This document shows positions 37,142 through 46,173 of a stretch of 64,000 nt of DNA, in pieces. The position numbers and the translations under genes are program-made. This stretch comes from Deltaproteobacteria bacterium (GTDB taxonomy: Bacteria > Desulfobacterota > Deferrisomatia > Deferrisomatales > JACRMM01): positions 1 through 64,000 of the forward strand of contig JACRMM010000071.1 in NCBI GenBank assembly GCA_016214985.1. The letters are read 5' to 3'. The notes under the pieces are model-generated. The model saw only the letters and a program-made list of their open reading frames with translations. It had not been told where the DNA came from and ran no database searches. Numbering within the stretch: the first letter of the stretch is position 1; each line of letters opens with the position of its first letter.

Positions 37142-39082
37142 ATGCACAGCAACAGTAGCCTGGGGTTTCCCAAGGAACGCCGCAAGATCGACCATCTCTG
37201 GGATCGATTCATCGTAAAGAGAGACCTCAACTCGGCGGAAGCCGAGGATCCCCAGCAACGGCTGATAATCAGCGAGTGGGAGAGGTGCAGGTCCCTGGGG
37301 GTGGATCCCCGGTTGCGCTTCGGCGTCACCGTGTCCGCCGCGAACTATGAGAAAACCCTGCAGGACCAGGGGTGGATCCTCCGCGTGATCCGGCCGATTC
37401 TCCAGAAGACCGCCGACCTTCTGCAGGTCCGCGGGGTATTCCTCTTCACCGAGCCCTCAGGGACCGTGATCTTCGCCGCCGGCGACGCGCACACCCGGGT
37501 CAAGCTGGCCGATTCCATCAACGTGGTCGAAGGCTCGACGTGGGCCGAGTCGAACGCCGGCAACAACGGCATGGGAACCGCGGTCGTCAAGCGCTCCCCG
37601 GTCTACGTGTTCTCCTCCGAACACTACTGCCAGGGCTGGCACGATTTCGCGTGCGCCGCCTCGCCTGTTCTCGACCCGTTCTCCGGCGCGGTGGTTGGAG
37701 TTGTGGACATGAGCACCCTGGAAAAGGACTACCGGGAAGACGCGGTGGCCCTCGTGTACACGCTCTCGAGCCTGATGAGTACCGAGCTCCGGCTCAAGCT
37801 GGAGGTGGAACGCCTCCAGCTCATCAGCCAATACACCGATTTTTCGACGCGCTACCCGAATGACGACGTACTCATCGTCGACCGGCTGGGGCACGTCGTC
37901 CGGAGCAGCCGCCAGACCGACAACGAGGCTGGGGACGCCGGCCCCGCGACTGCGTCAACCTCCGACGCGCCCGTGCACACGCACCAGGTCTGCGGCTCGG
38001 ACCAGCAAGAGGAAATCGGGACTCTGTACGTCATGAACCGCCGAGGACCAAGCCGCAAGCCGGTCCCAGGTTCCCGATTGCCGGGTCTTGCCGCCTACGG
38101 CGAGTTCGTTACCGCGAGCAACCAGATGAAGACGATCCTGGAAGCCGTGGAGAGGGTCATCCCGACCAATGTCAACGTGTTGCTGGTCGGGGAAACGGGC
38201 ACCGGCAAGGAACTCATCGCGAGCTACGTGCACAACCAGAGCGAGCGCCGCTCCGGGCCGTACATCGCCGTGAACTGCGGGGCGATCAGCCGCGAGCTCT
38301 TCGAGAGCAAGTTCTTCGGGTATGAGCGGGGCGCCTTTACGGGCGCAGACCCCAGGGGCAGAAAGGGAGTCTTCGAGAGCGCCCAGGGGGGCACCCTTTT
38401 TCTGGACGAAATCGGTGAGCTCCCGCTTGAGATCCAGGCATCCCTTTTGCGCGTGCTCGACACGGGCCGGTTTCGGCGCGTGGGCTCCGAGACCGAGCTG
38501 ACGACCGACTGCCGGCTCATCGCGGCGACCAACCGCAGCCTCCTCAAGGAGATTCGACTCGGGACCTTCCGGTCGGACCTTTACTACCGCCTCGGCGTCG
38601 CGGTCTTCTCGATTCCGCCCTTGCGAGAGCGGCCTCTCGATATCCGCGCGCTGATCGAGCTCATGGCCGCTTCGTTCTCCAGAAAGTACAGTCTGCCGCC
38701 GAAAACGTTTACCCCCGAGGCAGTCAAGACCCTGCTCGAGTACCCGTGGCCGGGAAACGCACGAGAGCTTCGCAACCTCGTCGAATCGATGGTCATCTGC
38801 GCGCGGGACCCCGTTCGGGTCGAGGATCTCCCCGCGCCCGTACTGGATTGGACGCGGGGCCAGGGCTTTCCCGCGGGGGTGGCGCAAAACACGTCTCGGG
38901 AGCCGGCCGGGCAAGCGAGCTACAGCATGCGCGAAAACGAACGGAAGCTCATCATTGCCGCCCTGCGCAACTCAAAGAGCATCAGCGAGGTGGCGAAGAG
39001 CCTGGGCATCTCCCGCTCCACCCTATACCGGAAGTTCGTTGATCTAGGAATCGTGCCCGAGGAGTACGTGGGGCTCTACTAG
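37142..39082 (+). CDS. sigma-54-dependent activator, AcoR/AcxR-like
   Basis: A 646-residue enhancer-binding protein. The N-terminal sensor (about 70-230) is GAF-like as in AcoR (acetoin) and AcxR (acetone) regulators, with SNAGNNGMGTAVVKRSPVYV and HYCQGWHDFACAASPV. The central AAA+ domain (about 320-555) has Walker A GETGTGKE, the sigma-54 contact loop ERGAFTGADPRG and Walker B GGTLFLDEIGELP. A Fis-type helix-turn-helix ends the protein (SISEVAKSLGISRSTLYRKF). The ATG at 37142 follows GGGAG; the frame is open upstream without conserved sequence. It is likely to sense a ketone, alcohol or related metabolite and to activate the adjacent catabolic operons. Confidence 0.9.
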   Translation: MHSNSSLGFPKERRKIDHLWDRFIVKRDLNSAEAEDPQQRLIISEWERCRSLGVDPRLRFGVTVSAANYEKTLQDQGWILRVIRPILQKTADLLQVRGVFLFTEPSGTVIFAAGDAHTRVKLADSINVVEGSTWAESNAGNNGMGTAVVKRSPVYVFSSEHYCQGWHDFACAASPVLDPFSGAVVGVVDMSTLEKDYREDAVALVYTLSSLMSTELRLKLEVERLQLISQYTDFSTRYPNDDVLIVDRLGHVVRSSRQTDNEAGDAGPATASTSDAPVHTHQVCGSDQQEEIGTLYVMNRRGPSRKPVPGSRLPGLAAYGEFVTASNQMKTILEAVERVIPTNVNVLLVGETGTGKELIASYVHNQSERRSGPYIAVNCGAISRELFESKFFGYERGAFTGADPRGRKGVFESAQGGTLFLDEIGELPLEIQASLLRVLDTGRFRRVGSETELTTDCRLIAATNRSLLKEIRLGTFRSDLYYRLGVAVFSIPPLRERPLDIRALIELMAASFSRKYSLPPKTFTPEAVKTLLEYPWPGNARELRNLVESMVICARDPVRVEDLPAPVLDWTRGQGFPAGVAQNTSREPAGQASYSMRENERKLIIAALRNSKSISEVAKSLGISRSTLYRKFVDLGIVPEEYVGLY

Positions 39083-39101
39083 AGCCGGCGTACCAAAGGA
39101 A

Positions 39102-39131
39102 GGGCCGGTCCGCGCTTCCGCGGTCCGGCCC
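39102..39131. terminator. bidirectional terminator hairpin
   Basis: A 13-bp stem (GGGCCGGTCCGCG with CGCGGTCCGGCCC, one mismatch) around CTTC lies between the convergent ends of the activator gene and the acyl-CoA ligase gene. It is GC-rich with no T tract, but location and strength fit a two-way terminator. Confidence 0.6.
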
Positions 39132-39160
39132 CCACAGCCTTTGACTACCGGCGCCCGCCT

Positions 39161-41146
39161 TCAGCCCGGCGACATTCTGCCTGCCATCGCGCGTTTCAGC
39201 AGCTCCACGGTCTCCGCGTCTTCAAGCGTGGTCACGTCCCCCTGGATGGTGCCAGTGACTCGCACGTCGCGGAGCACCCTGCGCATGATCTTGCCCGAGA
39301 TCGTGGTGGGCAGCTTTTCGAGGAAGAGGATCTCGCCCAGCTTGGCGTACGACCCGATCCGTTTTCCGACCTCCGCGTTGATGCGGTTTCGGAGCTCGTC
39401 GCTCTCGAGGATTCCCGGTTTCAACTGGATGAAGCCGGACGGAATTTGTTCCTTGATCGGGTCCAGGATCCCGATGACCGCCGCGGCCTGCACCTCCGGG
39501 CAGTGCATGATGGCCCCTTCGATCTCCGAGGTGGTGAGCCGGTGTCCAGCGACGTTGATGGTGTCGTCGAGGCGGCCGAGGACCCAGAAGTAGCCGTCCT
39601 CGTCGATCACCGCCTCGTCCTGCACGAACCAGATCCTCTGTCCGTCGTAAGTGCGCAGATACTCCGAGATGTACCTCTCGTGGTCGCCCCACAGGGTGTG
39701 AGCCGCCCCGGGCACCGGCTTGCGGAAGATCATGTTTCCTCGCCCGTTTCGGGACACGTCTCTTCCGGAGTCGTCCGTCACCGCCACGGCCGGGCCGGCC
39801 ATGACGCTGTCGATGCGGCCCATGGCGCCGGGTTTCATGGGAACGAGGAACGCGGGTGGCTGAATGACGCAGCCGCCCAGTTCGGTCATGTCGCCCACGT
39901 TGTTCAGGTAGATCTTCGACCGGCCGAGATCCTCGAAGGTCCACCTCCAGAGCTCCAGACTGAGGGGCTCGCCCATGCAGAGCATCAGGTCGAGCCTCGA
40001 GAGATCGTGACGCTGGGCCAGCTCGTTTCCCGCCGCGCGGAGCATCCGGAGTACCGTGGGTGCAAGGTGCACCTTGTTTACGGCGTACTTCTCGACGGTC
40101 ACGTACAGCCGTTCCAGCGACGGCACCGCAAAGGCTGCACCTTCCTGCCAGATCAGCGTCGCGCCGTTGAGCCAGACCGGCAGAATGGCATGGCACTCGC
40201 TGCCTGCCCACGCGTTGTCGTTGAGCGAGTAGAAGACATCGGAAGGATGCAAGGCGGATTCCACCTTGCCGCCGAGGCAGGTCTGCACAGCGAGCCCCAC
40301 GCCGGCCAACGCCGCACCTTTGGGCTTTCCGGTGGTGCCGCTCGTGTACATGACGATCTGGATTTCGTTGGCCTCGACCCAGACGGGGGGGCACTCGCCG
40401 TCGGTGCCGGCCACGAGCTCGCTCTGCCACAGGTCTCGGCCCTCGAGCATTTCAGCGTTGCCCACGTTCCGGCAGACGATCACGCGCTCGACGCTCGGCA
40501 CCTCTTGGAGCGTCTCATCGATGATGGCCTTGAGGGGCACCACTTTCCCCCTCCGGTAAGACCCATCCATCGTGACGAGCAGGGTCGGCTGGAAATCGTT
40601 CAGCCGCGCCCGGAGCGCGTCGACCGAAAGCCCGGTGAAGAGGGGCGTGAAGACCATCCCGAGCCGGTACGCGGCCAGCACCGCGATCGCAGCCGCCGGC
40701 GAGTTGGGCAGGAAGATCGCGATCCTTGAGCCCTTTCCCGCGCCCAGCCGCTTCAACCCGTTGCAGAACCGGCAGACCTCCCTCAGGAGCATCTGGTACG
40801 AGTACGTCTCGGTCCGCTGACCCGTCTCGTCTTCCCAGATCAGCGCCAGTCGATTGCCGCCATCCTTTTCGACGTGCCGGTCCAGCATGTTGTAGCAGAC
40901 GTTCGCGTACCCGCCGCGGAAGAAGAGAAACTCGTTTGCGTGCGGGATCCCCCCCTCGAGGGTCTTCTCCCACGGAGTGTGCCAGTCGATGTCTGCAGCT
41001 ACCTCGGCCCAGAACGCTTCGTAGTCGTTGTGCACGAGCTCCGTGAGGTGCCGGAGTCGCCCGGCATCGAGGGCCCGATTCCGACTTGGGTCCATAGAAA
41101 CGAGCTCTCGCCTTTCCCACGGTATGATTGCCGCTTGCTCAGACAT
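39161..41146 (-). CDS. AMP-forming acyl-CoA synthetase (acetyl-CoA synthetase-like)
   Basis: A 661-residue adenylate-forming ligase that activates a carboxylic acid to its CoA thioester with ATP. It has the acetyl-CoA synthetase N-terminal region (NDYEAFWAEVAADIDWHTPW), the P-loop-like motif VMYTSGTTGKPKGAAL, and the A10 motif PTTISGKIMRRVLRDV with the catalytic Lys. The length equals the Acs/propionyl-CoA synthetase group. It is the last gene of the leftward operon AOR-MoaD-mutase-ligase, 50 bases after the small mutase subunit. A ligase next to a B12 acyl-CoA mutase recalls 2-hydroxyisobutyrate gene sets (ligase plus HcmAB); the true acid is unknown. A strong AGGAGG precedes the ATG. Confidence 0.9.
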   Translation of the reverse strand: MSEQAAIIPWERRELVSMDPSRNRALDAGRLRHLTELVHNDYEAFWAEVAADIDWHTPWEKTLEGGIPHANEFLFFRGGYANVCYNMLDRHVEKDGGNRLALIWEDETGQRTETYSYQMLLREVCRFCNGLKRLGAGKGSRIAIFLPNSPAAAIAVLAAYRLGMVFTPLFTGLSVDALRARLNDFQPTLLVTMDGSYRRGKVVPLKAIIDETLQEVPSVERVIVCRNVGNAEMLEGRDLWQSELVAGTDGECPPVWVEANEIQIVMYTSGTTGKPKGAALAGVGLAVQTCLGGKVESALHPSDVFYSLNDNAWAGSECHAILPVWLNGATLIWQEGAAFAVPSLERLYVTVEKYAVNKVHLAPTVLRMLRAAGNELAQRHDLSRLDLMLCMGEPLSLELWRWTFEDLGRSKIYLNNVGDMTELGGCVIQPPAFLVPMKPGAMGRIDSVMAGPAVAVTDDSGRDVSRNGRGNMIFRKPVPGAAHTLWGDHERYISEYLRTYDGQRIWFVQDEAVIDEDGYFWVLGRLDDTINVAGHRLTTSEIEGAIMHCPEVQAAAVIGILDPIKEQIPSGFIQLKPGILESDELRNRINAEVGKRIGSYAKLGEILFLEKLPTTISGKIMRRVLRDVRVTGTIQGDVTTLEDAETVELLKRAMAGRMSPG

Positions 41147-41196
41147 GGGAAGTTCCTCCTTGTGATCGGCTGCGGGGACGGTACCGGTCGCGTGCG

Positions 41197-41616
41197 TCAG
41201 CCTCCCGCTAGGGCCTGCGCCTGTCTTTCCCCGACCCTTGTTTGGATGAACGAGATGATCTCCTTTAGCGAGCTGCCGGGGCCGAAGACCCCGTCGATGC
41301 CGGCGTCCCGGAGCGCGGACAGGTCTCTCGGCGGGACTGCGCCGCCTAGGACCACGAGGACGTTGCTCGTACCCTTTCGGCGAAGCAGTTCCGGCACTCT
41401 GGGCGCAAGCGCGAGGTGATTGCCCGACAGGCTGCTCAGCCCGATGACGTCTACGGCCTCCTGCACAGCGGTCTCGACGATGGCCTCCGGGACCTGGTTC
41501 CCGAGGAAGATCACTTCCATGCCCGCGTCCCGAAGTGCCCGGGCCACAACGACGCTTCCCCGCCAGTGGGCATCGAGACCCAGCCGGGCCAACACCAACC
41601 GAATCCTTCCGCTCAT
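41197..41616 (-). CDS. acyl-CoA mutase small subunit, B12-binding
   Basis: A 139-residue cobalamin-binding subunit. The base-off/His-on signature is present: LDAHWRGSVVVARAL (DxHxxG, whose His ligates cobalt), then IGLSSLSGNH (the SxL) and VVLGGAVPP (the GG). Its size is that of IcmB and HcmB, the separate small subunits of isobutyryl-CoA and 2-hydroxyisobutyryl-CoA mutases. The ATG at 41616 gives the normal N-terminus; the frame is open to 41718. It is the partner of the large subunit encoded 168 bases upstream. Confidence 0.9.
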   Translation of the reverse strand: MSGRIRLVLARLGLDAHWRGSVVVARALRDAGMEVIFLGNQVPEAIVETAVQEAVDVIGLSSLSGNHLALAPRVPELLRRKGTSNVLVVLGGAVPPRDLSALRDAGIDGVFGPGSSLKEIISFIQTRVGERQAQALAGG

Positions 41617-41784
41617 GCTCTTCTCCTCGCCGCCGTCCACGGCCGCACCACCGGATGTCGAAGACCCCGTTGGATCCTTCCGCGACAGGTTCTCTGTGGT
41701 GGTCCTTTCAAACTTCACGCATCAGTTCGCTTCTCCAACTCCGGGATTCGCACGCCCCGTCTGCGGAGGCACGCAGGCCGCATC

Positions 41785-43476
41785 CTAGAACAGGGGCGGG
41801 TTCCAGATCCCGGTGCGCCCTTTGATCAGCTCCGAAACCTCTCCCTCGGTAATCGGGACCTTTACCGCCTCCACGAGAACGTCCATCAGGTTGCCGCCTG
41901 TGTCCCAGGCGCGTGCCACGTCGTCCAGGGCTCCCTGGACGCCCGCTGCGCTCCGGGTCCGCCGGATCCGGTCAAGCTTCTTCCGCTGGACCTCCAAAGC
42001 CTCCGGGACCTCGAAGAGAGGAACTTCCGCGGGCTCTTCCGCCATCTGGAAGCAGTTGACGCCCACGATCTTGCGCGTACCGTCCTCGATGCCCTTCTGA
42101 TGCTCGGAAGCGGCCAGGGCGATCTCCTGGTGGATCCAACCGCTCGAGACGGTTTTGAGGAGTCCCCCGAGGTGGTCGATCTTCTCCATGACCGACAGGA
42201 TCCTCTGTTCCATCTCGTTGGTCAGTGCTTCGACAAAGTAGGAGCCACCCAGTGGGTCTGCGGTCTGCGTGACCCCGGTTTCGTGCTGGAGCACCTGTTG
42301 GGTTCGAAGCGCGATCAGCGACGACATTTCCGTGGGCGTGCAGAGGGCCTCGTCGTAGCCGTCTACGTGCACCGACTGCGCGCCGCCGAGCACCGCGGAG
42401 AGAGCGTGGTACGCAGCCCTGGCGATGTTGTTCATCGGCTGCTGGGCCGTAAGCGCTGCGCCCGTCGTCTGCACGTGGAAGCGCAGGATGCGGCACCTCG
42501 GGTCCTGGACCCGGTAGCGTTCCCCCATGATCCGGCTCCAGACCCGCCGCGCGGCGCGGTACTTGGCGATCTCTTCGAAGAAGTCGCTGCTGGCCGAGAA
42601 GAAAAAGCTCAACCTCGGGGCGAAGTCCTCGACCCGCAGCCCGCGGCGCAGGAGCTCTTCGGTGCAGGAGATCGCGTTCTGGAAGGCGAACGCGATCTCC
42701 TGGACGGCCGTACAGCCCGCCTCGCGATAGTTGTAGCCGGAGAAGCTCACGGGGTTCCACCGCCTGGCCCAGCGGCTGCAGTGCTCGATGGCGTCGCAGC
42801 TCAGGCGAAACGAGGCGTCCGGCGGCAACACCCCCGGGGCTGTCGTCACGACCGTCTCCATAAGGAAGTCGTTTTGGCTCGTTCCGGCCAGAGAGTCCCG
42901 GGGAAGGCGGCGGCGGTCGGCATCGGCGAAGAACATCGATTGGATCGAAATGTTGCAGATCGGCTGGCAGGTGACCAGCGAGACGCTCACCCGATCGATG
43001 GGGATTTCTTCGAACAGCGCCGACATGTCCTCCACTGTGTCGATCGCCACCCCACCCCGGCCGGCGTCGGCGGCGGCGAGGGGATCCGTGGTGTCGTACC
43101 CCCGCAACGTGGGGTAATCGAAGGTGCAGTTGAGGCCGGTGGCGCCCTCGCCCAGCAGGAATCTGAGGCGCTTATTCGTCTCCTCGGCCGGGCCGAAGCC
43201 GGCCAGCTGGCGCACGGTCCAGAGCTGCCCCCGGTACATCGTCGGATAGACGCCCCGCACGAACGGGTCCATGCCCGGCAGGCCGAGGTCCCGGACGTAG
43301 TCCATCTCTGGAACGGAGGCGGGTGTGTACACGGGTTCGATCGGGATCCCGCTCGCGGTCTGGTACGGACCCCCACGCATCGGAGAGCCCTCCAGCCGCT
43401 CGCGACGCCACAGATCCTGCGCAGTTTGGACCTCCCCCAAGGCGCCGCGGTCGAACAAAGGTCGCCGATTCGACAT
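41785..43476 (-). CDS. B12-dependent acyl-CoA mutase large subunit, atypical active site
   Basis: A 563-residue TIM-barrel subunit of the methylmalonyl-CoA mutase superfamily, of the stand-alone IcmA/HcmA size. Family landmarks are VRGVYPTMYRGQLWTVRQ, GFGPAEETNKRLRFLLGEG, FDYPTLRGYDT and TGVTQTADPLGGSYFVE. Residues that set substrate in known enzymes differ. The position that is Tyr in methylmalonyl-, Phe in isobutyryl- and Ile in 2-hydroxyisobutyryl-CoA mutase is Leu91. The Arg/Gln position falls in a TT pair near 211. The active-site His of SGYHxxEAG is Asn249. The enzyme probably rearranges a different acyl-CoA. RBS GGAGGAG precedes the ATG. No MeaB-type chaperone is adjacent. Confidence 0.88.
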   Translation of the reverse strand: MSNRRPLFDRGALGEVQTAQDLWRRERLEGSPMRGGPYQTASGIPIEPVYTPASVPEMDYVRDLGLPGMDPFVRGVYPTMYRGQLWTVRQLAGFGPAEETNKRLRFLLGEGATGLNCTFDYPTLRGYDTTDPLAAADAGRGGVAIDTVEDMSALFEEIPIDRVSVSLVTCQPICNISIQSMFFADADRRRLPRDSLAGTSQNDFLMETVVTTAPGVLPPDASFRLSCDAIEHCSRWARRWNPVSFSGYNYREAGCTAVQEIAFAFQNAISCTEELLRRGLRVEDFAPRLSFFFSASSDFFEEIAKYRAARRVWSRIMGERYRVQDPRCRILRFHVQTTGAALTAQQPMNNIARAAYHALSAVLGGAQSVHVDGYDEALCTPTEMSSLIALRTQQVLQHETGVTQTADPLGGSYFVEALTNEMEQRILSVMEKIDHLGGLLKTVSSGWIHQEIALAASEHQKGIEDGTRKIVGVNCFQMAEEPAEVPLFEVPEALEVQRKKLDRIRRTRSAAGVQGALDDVARAWDTGGNLMDVLVEAVKVPITEGEVSELIKGRTGIWNPPLF

Positions 43477-43496
43477 GGTCCGTCTCCTCCGATGGC

Positions 43497-43751
43497 TCAG
43501 CCGCCCGCGGTGAGCGTGAGAATGGTCAGCTCGTCGCCGGGCTTCAGCTCGGTTCCCAGACCCTGCAGCGAGGTGATGGAGTGCCCGTTGACGAGGACGA
43601 GGACAGCACTCCTGAGCCTTTCGTCTTCCAAGATCTTGCCCGGATGCCTCGCGTCCAGAAGGCGCAAGGCCTCTTCTACGCCGCGGGCCTCCACTTGCGT
43701 CTCCGGCGTGCCGAAGGCGTCTCGAACCAAGCCGATGAACTTGACCCTCAT
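43497..43751 (-). CDS. MoaD/ThiS-family sulfur carrier
   Basis: An 84-residue ubiquitin-fold protein ending in the thiocarboxylate-forming Gly-Gly (LTILTLTAGG). Core strands are MRVKFIGLVRDAFG and VLVLVNGHSI. Its ATG overlaps the stop of the AOR gene (ATGA), so it is translationally coupled. MoaD-like proteins beside aldehyde ferredoxin oxidoreductases are common and should supply sulfur for the tungsto- or molybdopterin dithiolene of that enzyme. Confidence 0.88.
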   Translation of the reverse strand: MRVKFIGLVRDAFGTPETQVEARGVEEALRLLDARHPGKILEDERLRSAVLVLVNGHSITSLQGLGTELKPGDELTILTLTAGG

Positions 43752-45595
43752 CCCGCTTGCCCAGCCCGGGTCAGCCCGAGCTCGGCAAGCTTCTCGGGGC
43801 TGGGAATCCCCTCGGAGTTCCACCCCCTCAGGGCGTAGTACTCGTCCAGCATCGGCTCGAGATGGACGACCTGGCCCTGACACGGACCCGAGGCATGGCT
43901 TTCCGCCAGGAAGCGGGGGGGAAGGGTGTCCCGCCGGAAGCCGGCCCCCACGTTGAACAGGCGCTGGAGGTTGTGGATCCGTTCTCCTGCTCGCAAGGCG
44001 TCGGCGGCCGTGAGCTCCAGGCCGGTAGCCCCATTGAACAGCTCGACGAGGTGCGAAACCTCCAGGGTGGGGAAGATCGCCACGAACTGGCAGACGTCGA
44101 GGGCGTTGACGAAGTTCGCGAAGTCCTGCCAGACCTTGACCATCCGGCCCCGACCCGCCTCCGAGAACCGGTCCGGCGCAGGTCCGAGTCCCAGTTCGGG
44201 GTACGCGACTCCAAAGACTTCGTGCACCCCTGTGTACGGCCGGATGTGACACGCGCCCCGGTTCGAGGTGGCGTACGCGAGGCCTTGCCCCTTGTACCCC
44301 CGCGGGTCATGCATTGGGGTCTCCATGCCTTTGACCTGCTGCGCGATTTGTTCGGCCTGCGGTCCGAGCGTTTCCGCGGCCCTCTTGATGCCCTCGGAGA
44401 GGAGCGCCCCGAGCCCGGACCGCTCGCCGATCCGGGTCACCAGCTCGACGACGCTTTGCCCCGAACCCCAGTCGAGCTTCAACCCGTCCGCATCCGAGTC
44501 CGACAGAAGGCCGCGCTCCTTGCACTCCATGGCGAAGGCGATGGAGTTGCCGCAGCTGATGATGTCCATGCCGTAGTCGTTGGCCACGTAATTGGCCCGT
44601 ATCACGCTCGCCAGGTCGGAGTTACCGCACAGCGAGCCGAAGCCCCCGAGGGCCTCGTACTCCGGCCCCTCCCCCTCGGTTCCGGCGTAGGGGCCCTCCT
44701 CAATGCGGGTCCACCGCCCGCAGGCGAGCGGGCACCCGAAACACGCCGTTCGCTTCTTTAGATAGAGCCGCGTCAAGGTCTCCCCGCTGATGTTCTCGGC
44801 CCCTTCGAACACGCCCGACTGGTAGTTCCTCGTGGGCAGGACTCCGAACGCGTTGAGAGGATTCACGAAGGACGCTGTCCCGTGGTCCCTGAGACCCGCG
44901 AGCCCCTCGAAGTTGCGCAGGGCGGCCGAGGCCTGCTTAGCGGCAGCCGTAAACCGCTTTTCGTCGGCGATGGGGGGCTGCTTTGTTCCGCGGACCGCGA
45001 TGGCCTTGAGCCTCTTCGCCCCCAGGACGGCCCCGCTCCCGCCCCGGGCGGGCGCCCGGAACTTGTCGTTCATGAGGCAGGCGAACCGGACCTGCTTCTC
45101 GCCCGCCCGCCCGATGGCAGCTACCCGGACGTCCTCCCCGAGCTCTGACTGGATCGCGTCGGTGGTGGCGAAGACGTTCTTTCCCCAGAGGTGGTCGGCG
45201 CTTCGGAGCTCGGCCCCGCCGTCACGAAGGATCAGGTACACAGGCTTCGGTGAGGCGCCCTCCACGATCAGCGCTTCGTATCCGGTGAACTTCAGCTCCG
45301 CCGGAAAGTGGCCGCCGGAGTGCGCGTCGCAGTACCCCCCGGTCAAAGGCGACTTGAAGACCACTGCGTACCTGCCGGAGCAGGGCGCCTGGGTGCCCGT
45401 CAGAGCGCCGACGGCGAACACGACCTTGTTGTCCGGCGAGAGAGGGTCGACCCCGGGGTCGACCTCGTCGCACAGGATCTTGGCACCCAGGCCCGACCCG
45501 CCGATGAACTTCGCGACGTTCTCGGGGTTGAGTTCTTCTTCCCGGATCGAGGAGTCGGTGAGATTGACCCGCAGAATCTTCCGCATGGATGCCAT
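43748..45595 (-). CDS. aor: aldehyde ferredoxin oxidoreductase family protein
   Basis: A 615-residue tungsten (or Mo) bis-pterin oxidoreductase that interconverts aldehydes and acids with ferredoxin. The N-terminal pterin-binding domain has VNLTDSSIREEEL, FIGGSGLGAKIL and SGRYAVVFKSPLTGGYCDAHSGG (quoted in part: GRYAVVFKSPLTGG). The 4Fe-4S ligands are the three Cys of RTACFGCPLACGRW near residue 290 and Cys of NALDVCQF near 500. Length is normal for AOR. GGGAGG lies 8 bases before the ATG at 45595. It is the first gene of the operon with MoaD, acyl-CoA mutase and ligase, suggesting oxidation of an aldehyde intermediate or reduction of an acid. The substrate is unknown. Confidence 0.93.
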   Translation of the reverse strand: MASMRKILRVNLTDSSIREEELNPENVAKFIGGSGLGAKILCDEVDPGVDPLSPDNKVVFAVGALTGTQAPCSGRYAVVFKSPLTGGYCDAHSGGHFPAELKFTGYEALIVEGASPKPVYLILRDGGAELRSADHLWGKNVFATTDAIQSELGEDVRVAAIGRAGEKQVRFACLMNDKFRAPARGGSGAVLGAKRLKAIAVRGTKQPPIADEKRFTAAAKQASAALRNFEGLAGLRDHGTASFVNPLNAFGVLPTRNYQSGVFEGAENISGETLTRLYLKKRTACFGCPLACGRWTRIEEGPYAGTEGEGPEYEALGGFGSLCGNSDLASVIRANYVANDYGMDIISCGNSIAFAMECKERGLLSDSDADGLKLDWGSGQSVVELVTRIGERSGLGALLSEGIKRAAETLGPQAEQIAQQVKGMETPMHDPRGYKGQGLAYATSNRGACHIRPYTGVHEVFGVAYPELGLGPAPDRFSEAGRGRMVKVWQDFANFVNALDVCQFVAIFPTLEVSHLVELFNGATGLELTAADALRAGERIHNLQRLFNVGAGFRRDTLPPRFLAESHASGPCQGQVVHLEPMLDEYYALRGWNSEGIPSPEKLAELGLTRAGQAG

Positions 45596-46173
45596 GGATG
45601 AATCCTCCCGTCGAGATATGGGCCTCGCGGCGAACGCTGCCTCGATGGCCTCGCGGGCTTGCGTCGAGAGAGCCCGCGACGTTCGCGGGACCGGGTGGCC
45701 CCGCTCTTCAGCCGCTCTTCAAGACTCATGCCCGGAGCTTCCTTTCAATCTCCGCCGCGCCGCGCGCCTCACTCGGCTCGAAGGGGCGGCGGGGTGGTTT
45801 CGAGTTCTTTATCACTGGCGCGGTCACCGGGAATAAAATGTAGTTTTATTACGCGAAATCAAATATTGTTTCATTCCGATGCAGCGTCCCTTGTCCCATT
45901 ATCGAACGCGGCCGGGGGCGCAGCCCGGCGCCCGGGGGGCGGGCAGTTCCTCCGCAATCTTGCCGAGGTCTGCGCCACAGACCACGCAAGGGGCCGGCGT
46001 GAACCGGCGCGAGCTACGGCACGGGATTTGAAGTGGAGTGCAGTTGGTCGCTCGGATGCGAGACACAAGGGGGAACCGCTCGCCGGCGAATCGGGACGAT
46101 TTCGAGCCGGGCGTAATGGCCCGAAATGCAGTGGAATTCACCGAACAAGAACCCCCAGCCAGAAGGAGAGACC
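45596..46173. other. divergent control region between AOR operon and alcohol dehydrogenase
   Basis: About 580 bases without a gene. It contains an AT-rich island at about 45815-45880, with an inverted repeat AATAAAA-TGTAG-TTTTATT at 45832-45850, and a tandem dyad (separate entry). On the AOR side the dyads lie 270-315 bases upstream of the start codon. I could not identify a -24/-12 promoter as good as the one at 36925; candidates with GG-N10-GC exist, but such matches are frequent in GC-rich DNA. Confidence 0.5.
45867..45908. promoter_or_regulatory. tandem dyads matching the activator sites at 37045
   Basis: TGTTTCATTCCGATGCA (45867-45883) and TGTCCCATTATCGAACG (45892-45908) have centres 25 bp apart, the same as at 37045-37086. 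The second differs from the perfect dyad TGTCCGATTATCGGACA at only 3 of 17 positions; the first is a weaker match. A shared activator for the AOR/mutase/ligase operon and the outer-membrane gene is the simplest reading. Confidence 0.5.

Noticed and set aside
45883-45898. A GG-N10-GC sigma-54-like element on the minus strand upstream of AOR (TGGGAC-N5-ACGCT)
   Set aside because: It overlaps the proposed activator dyads and matches poorly at -12; such matches are expected often in GC-rich DNA.
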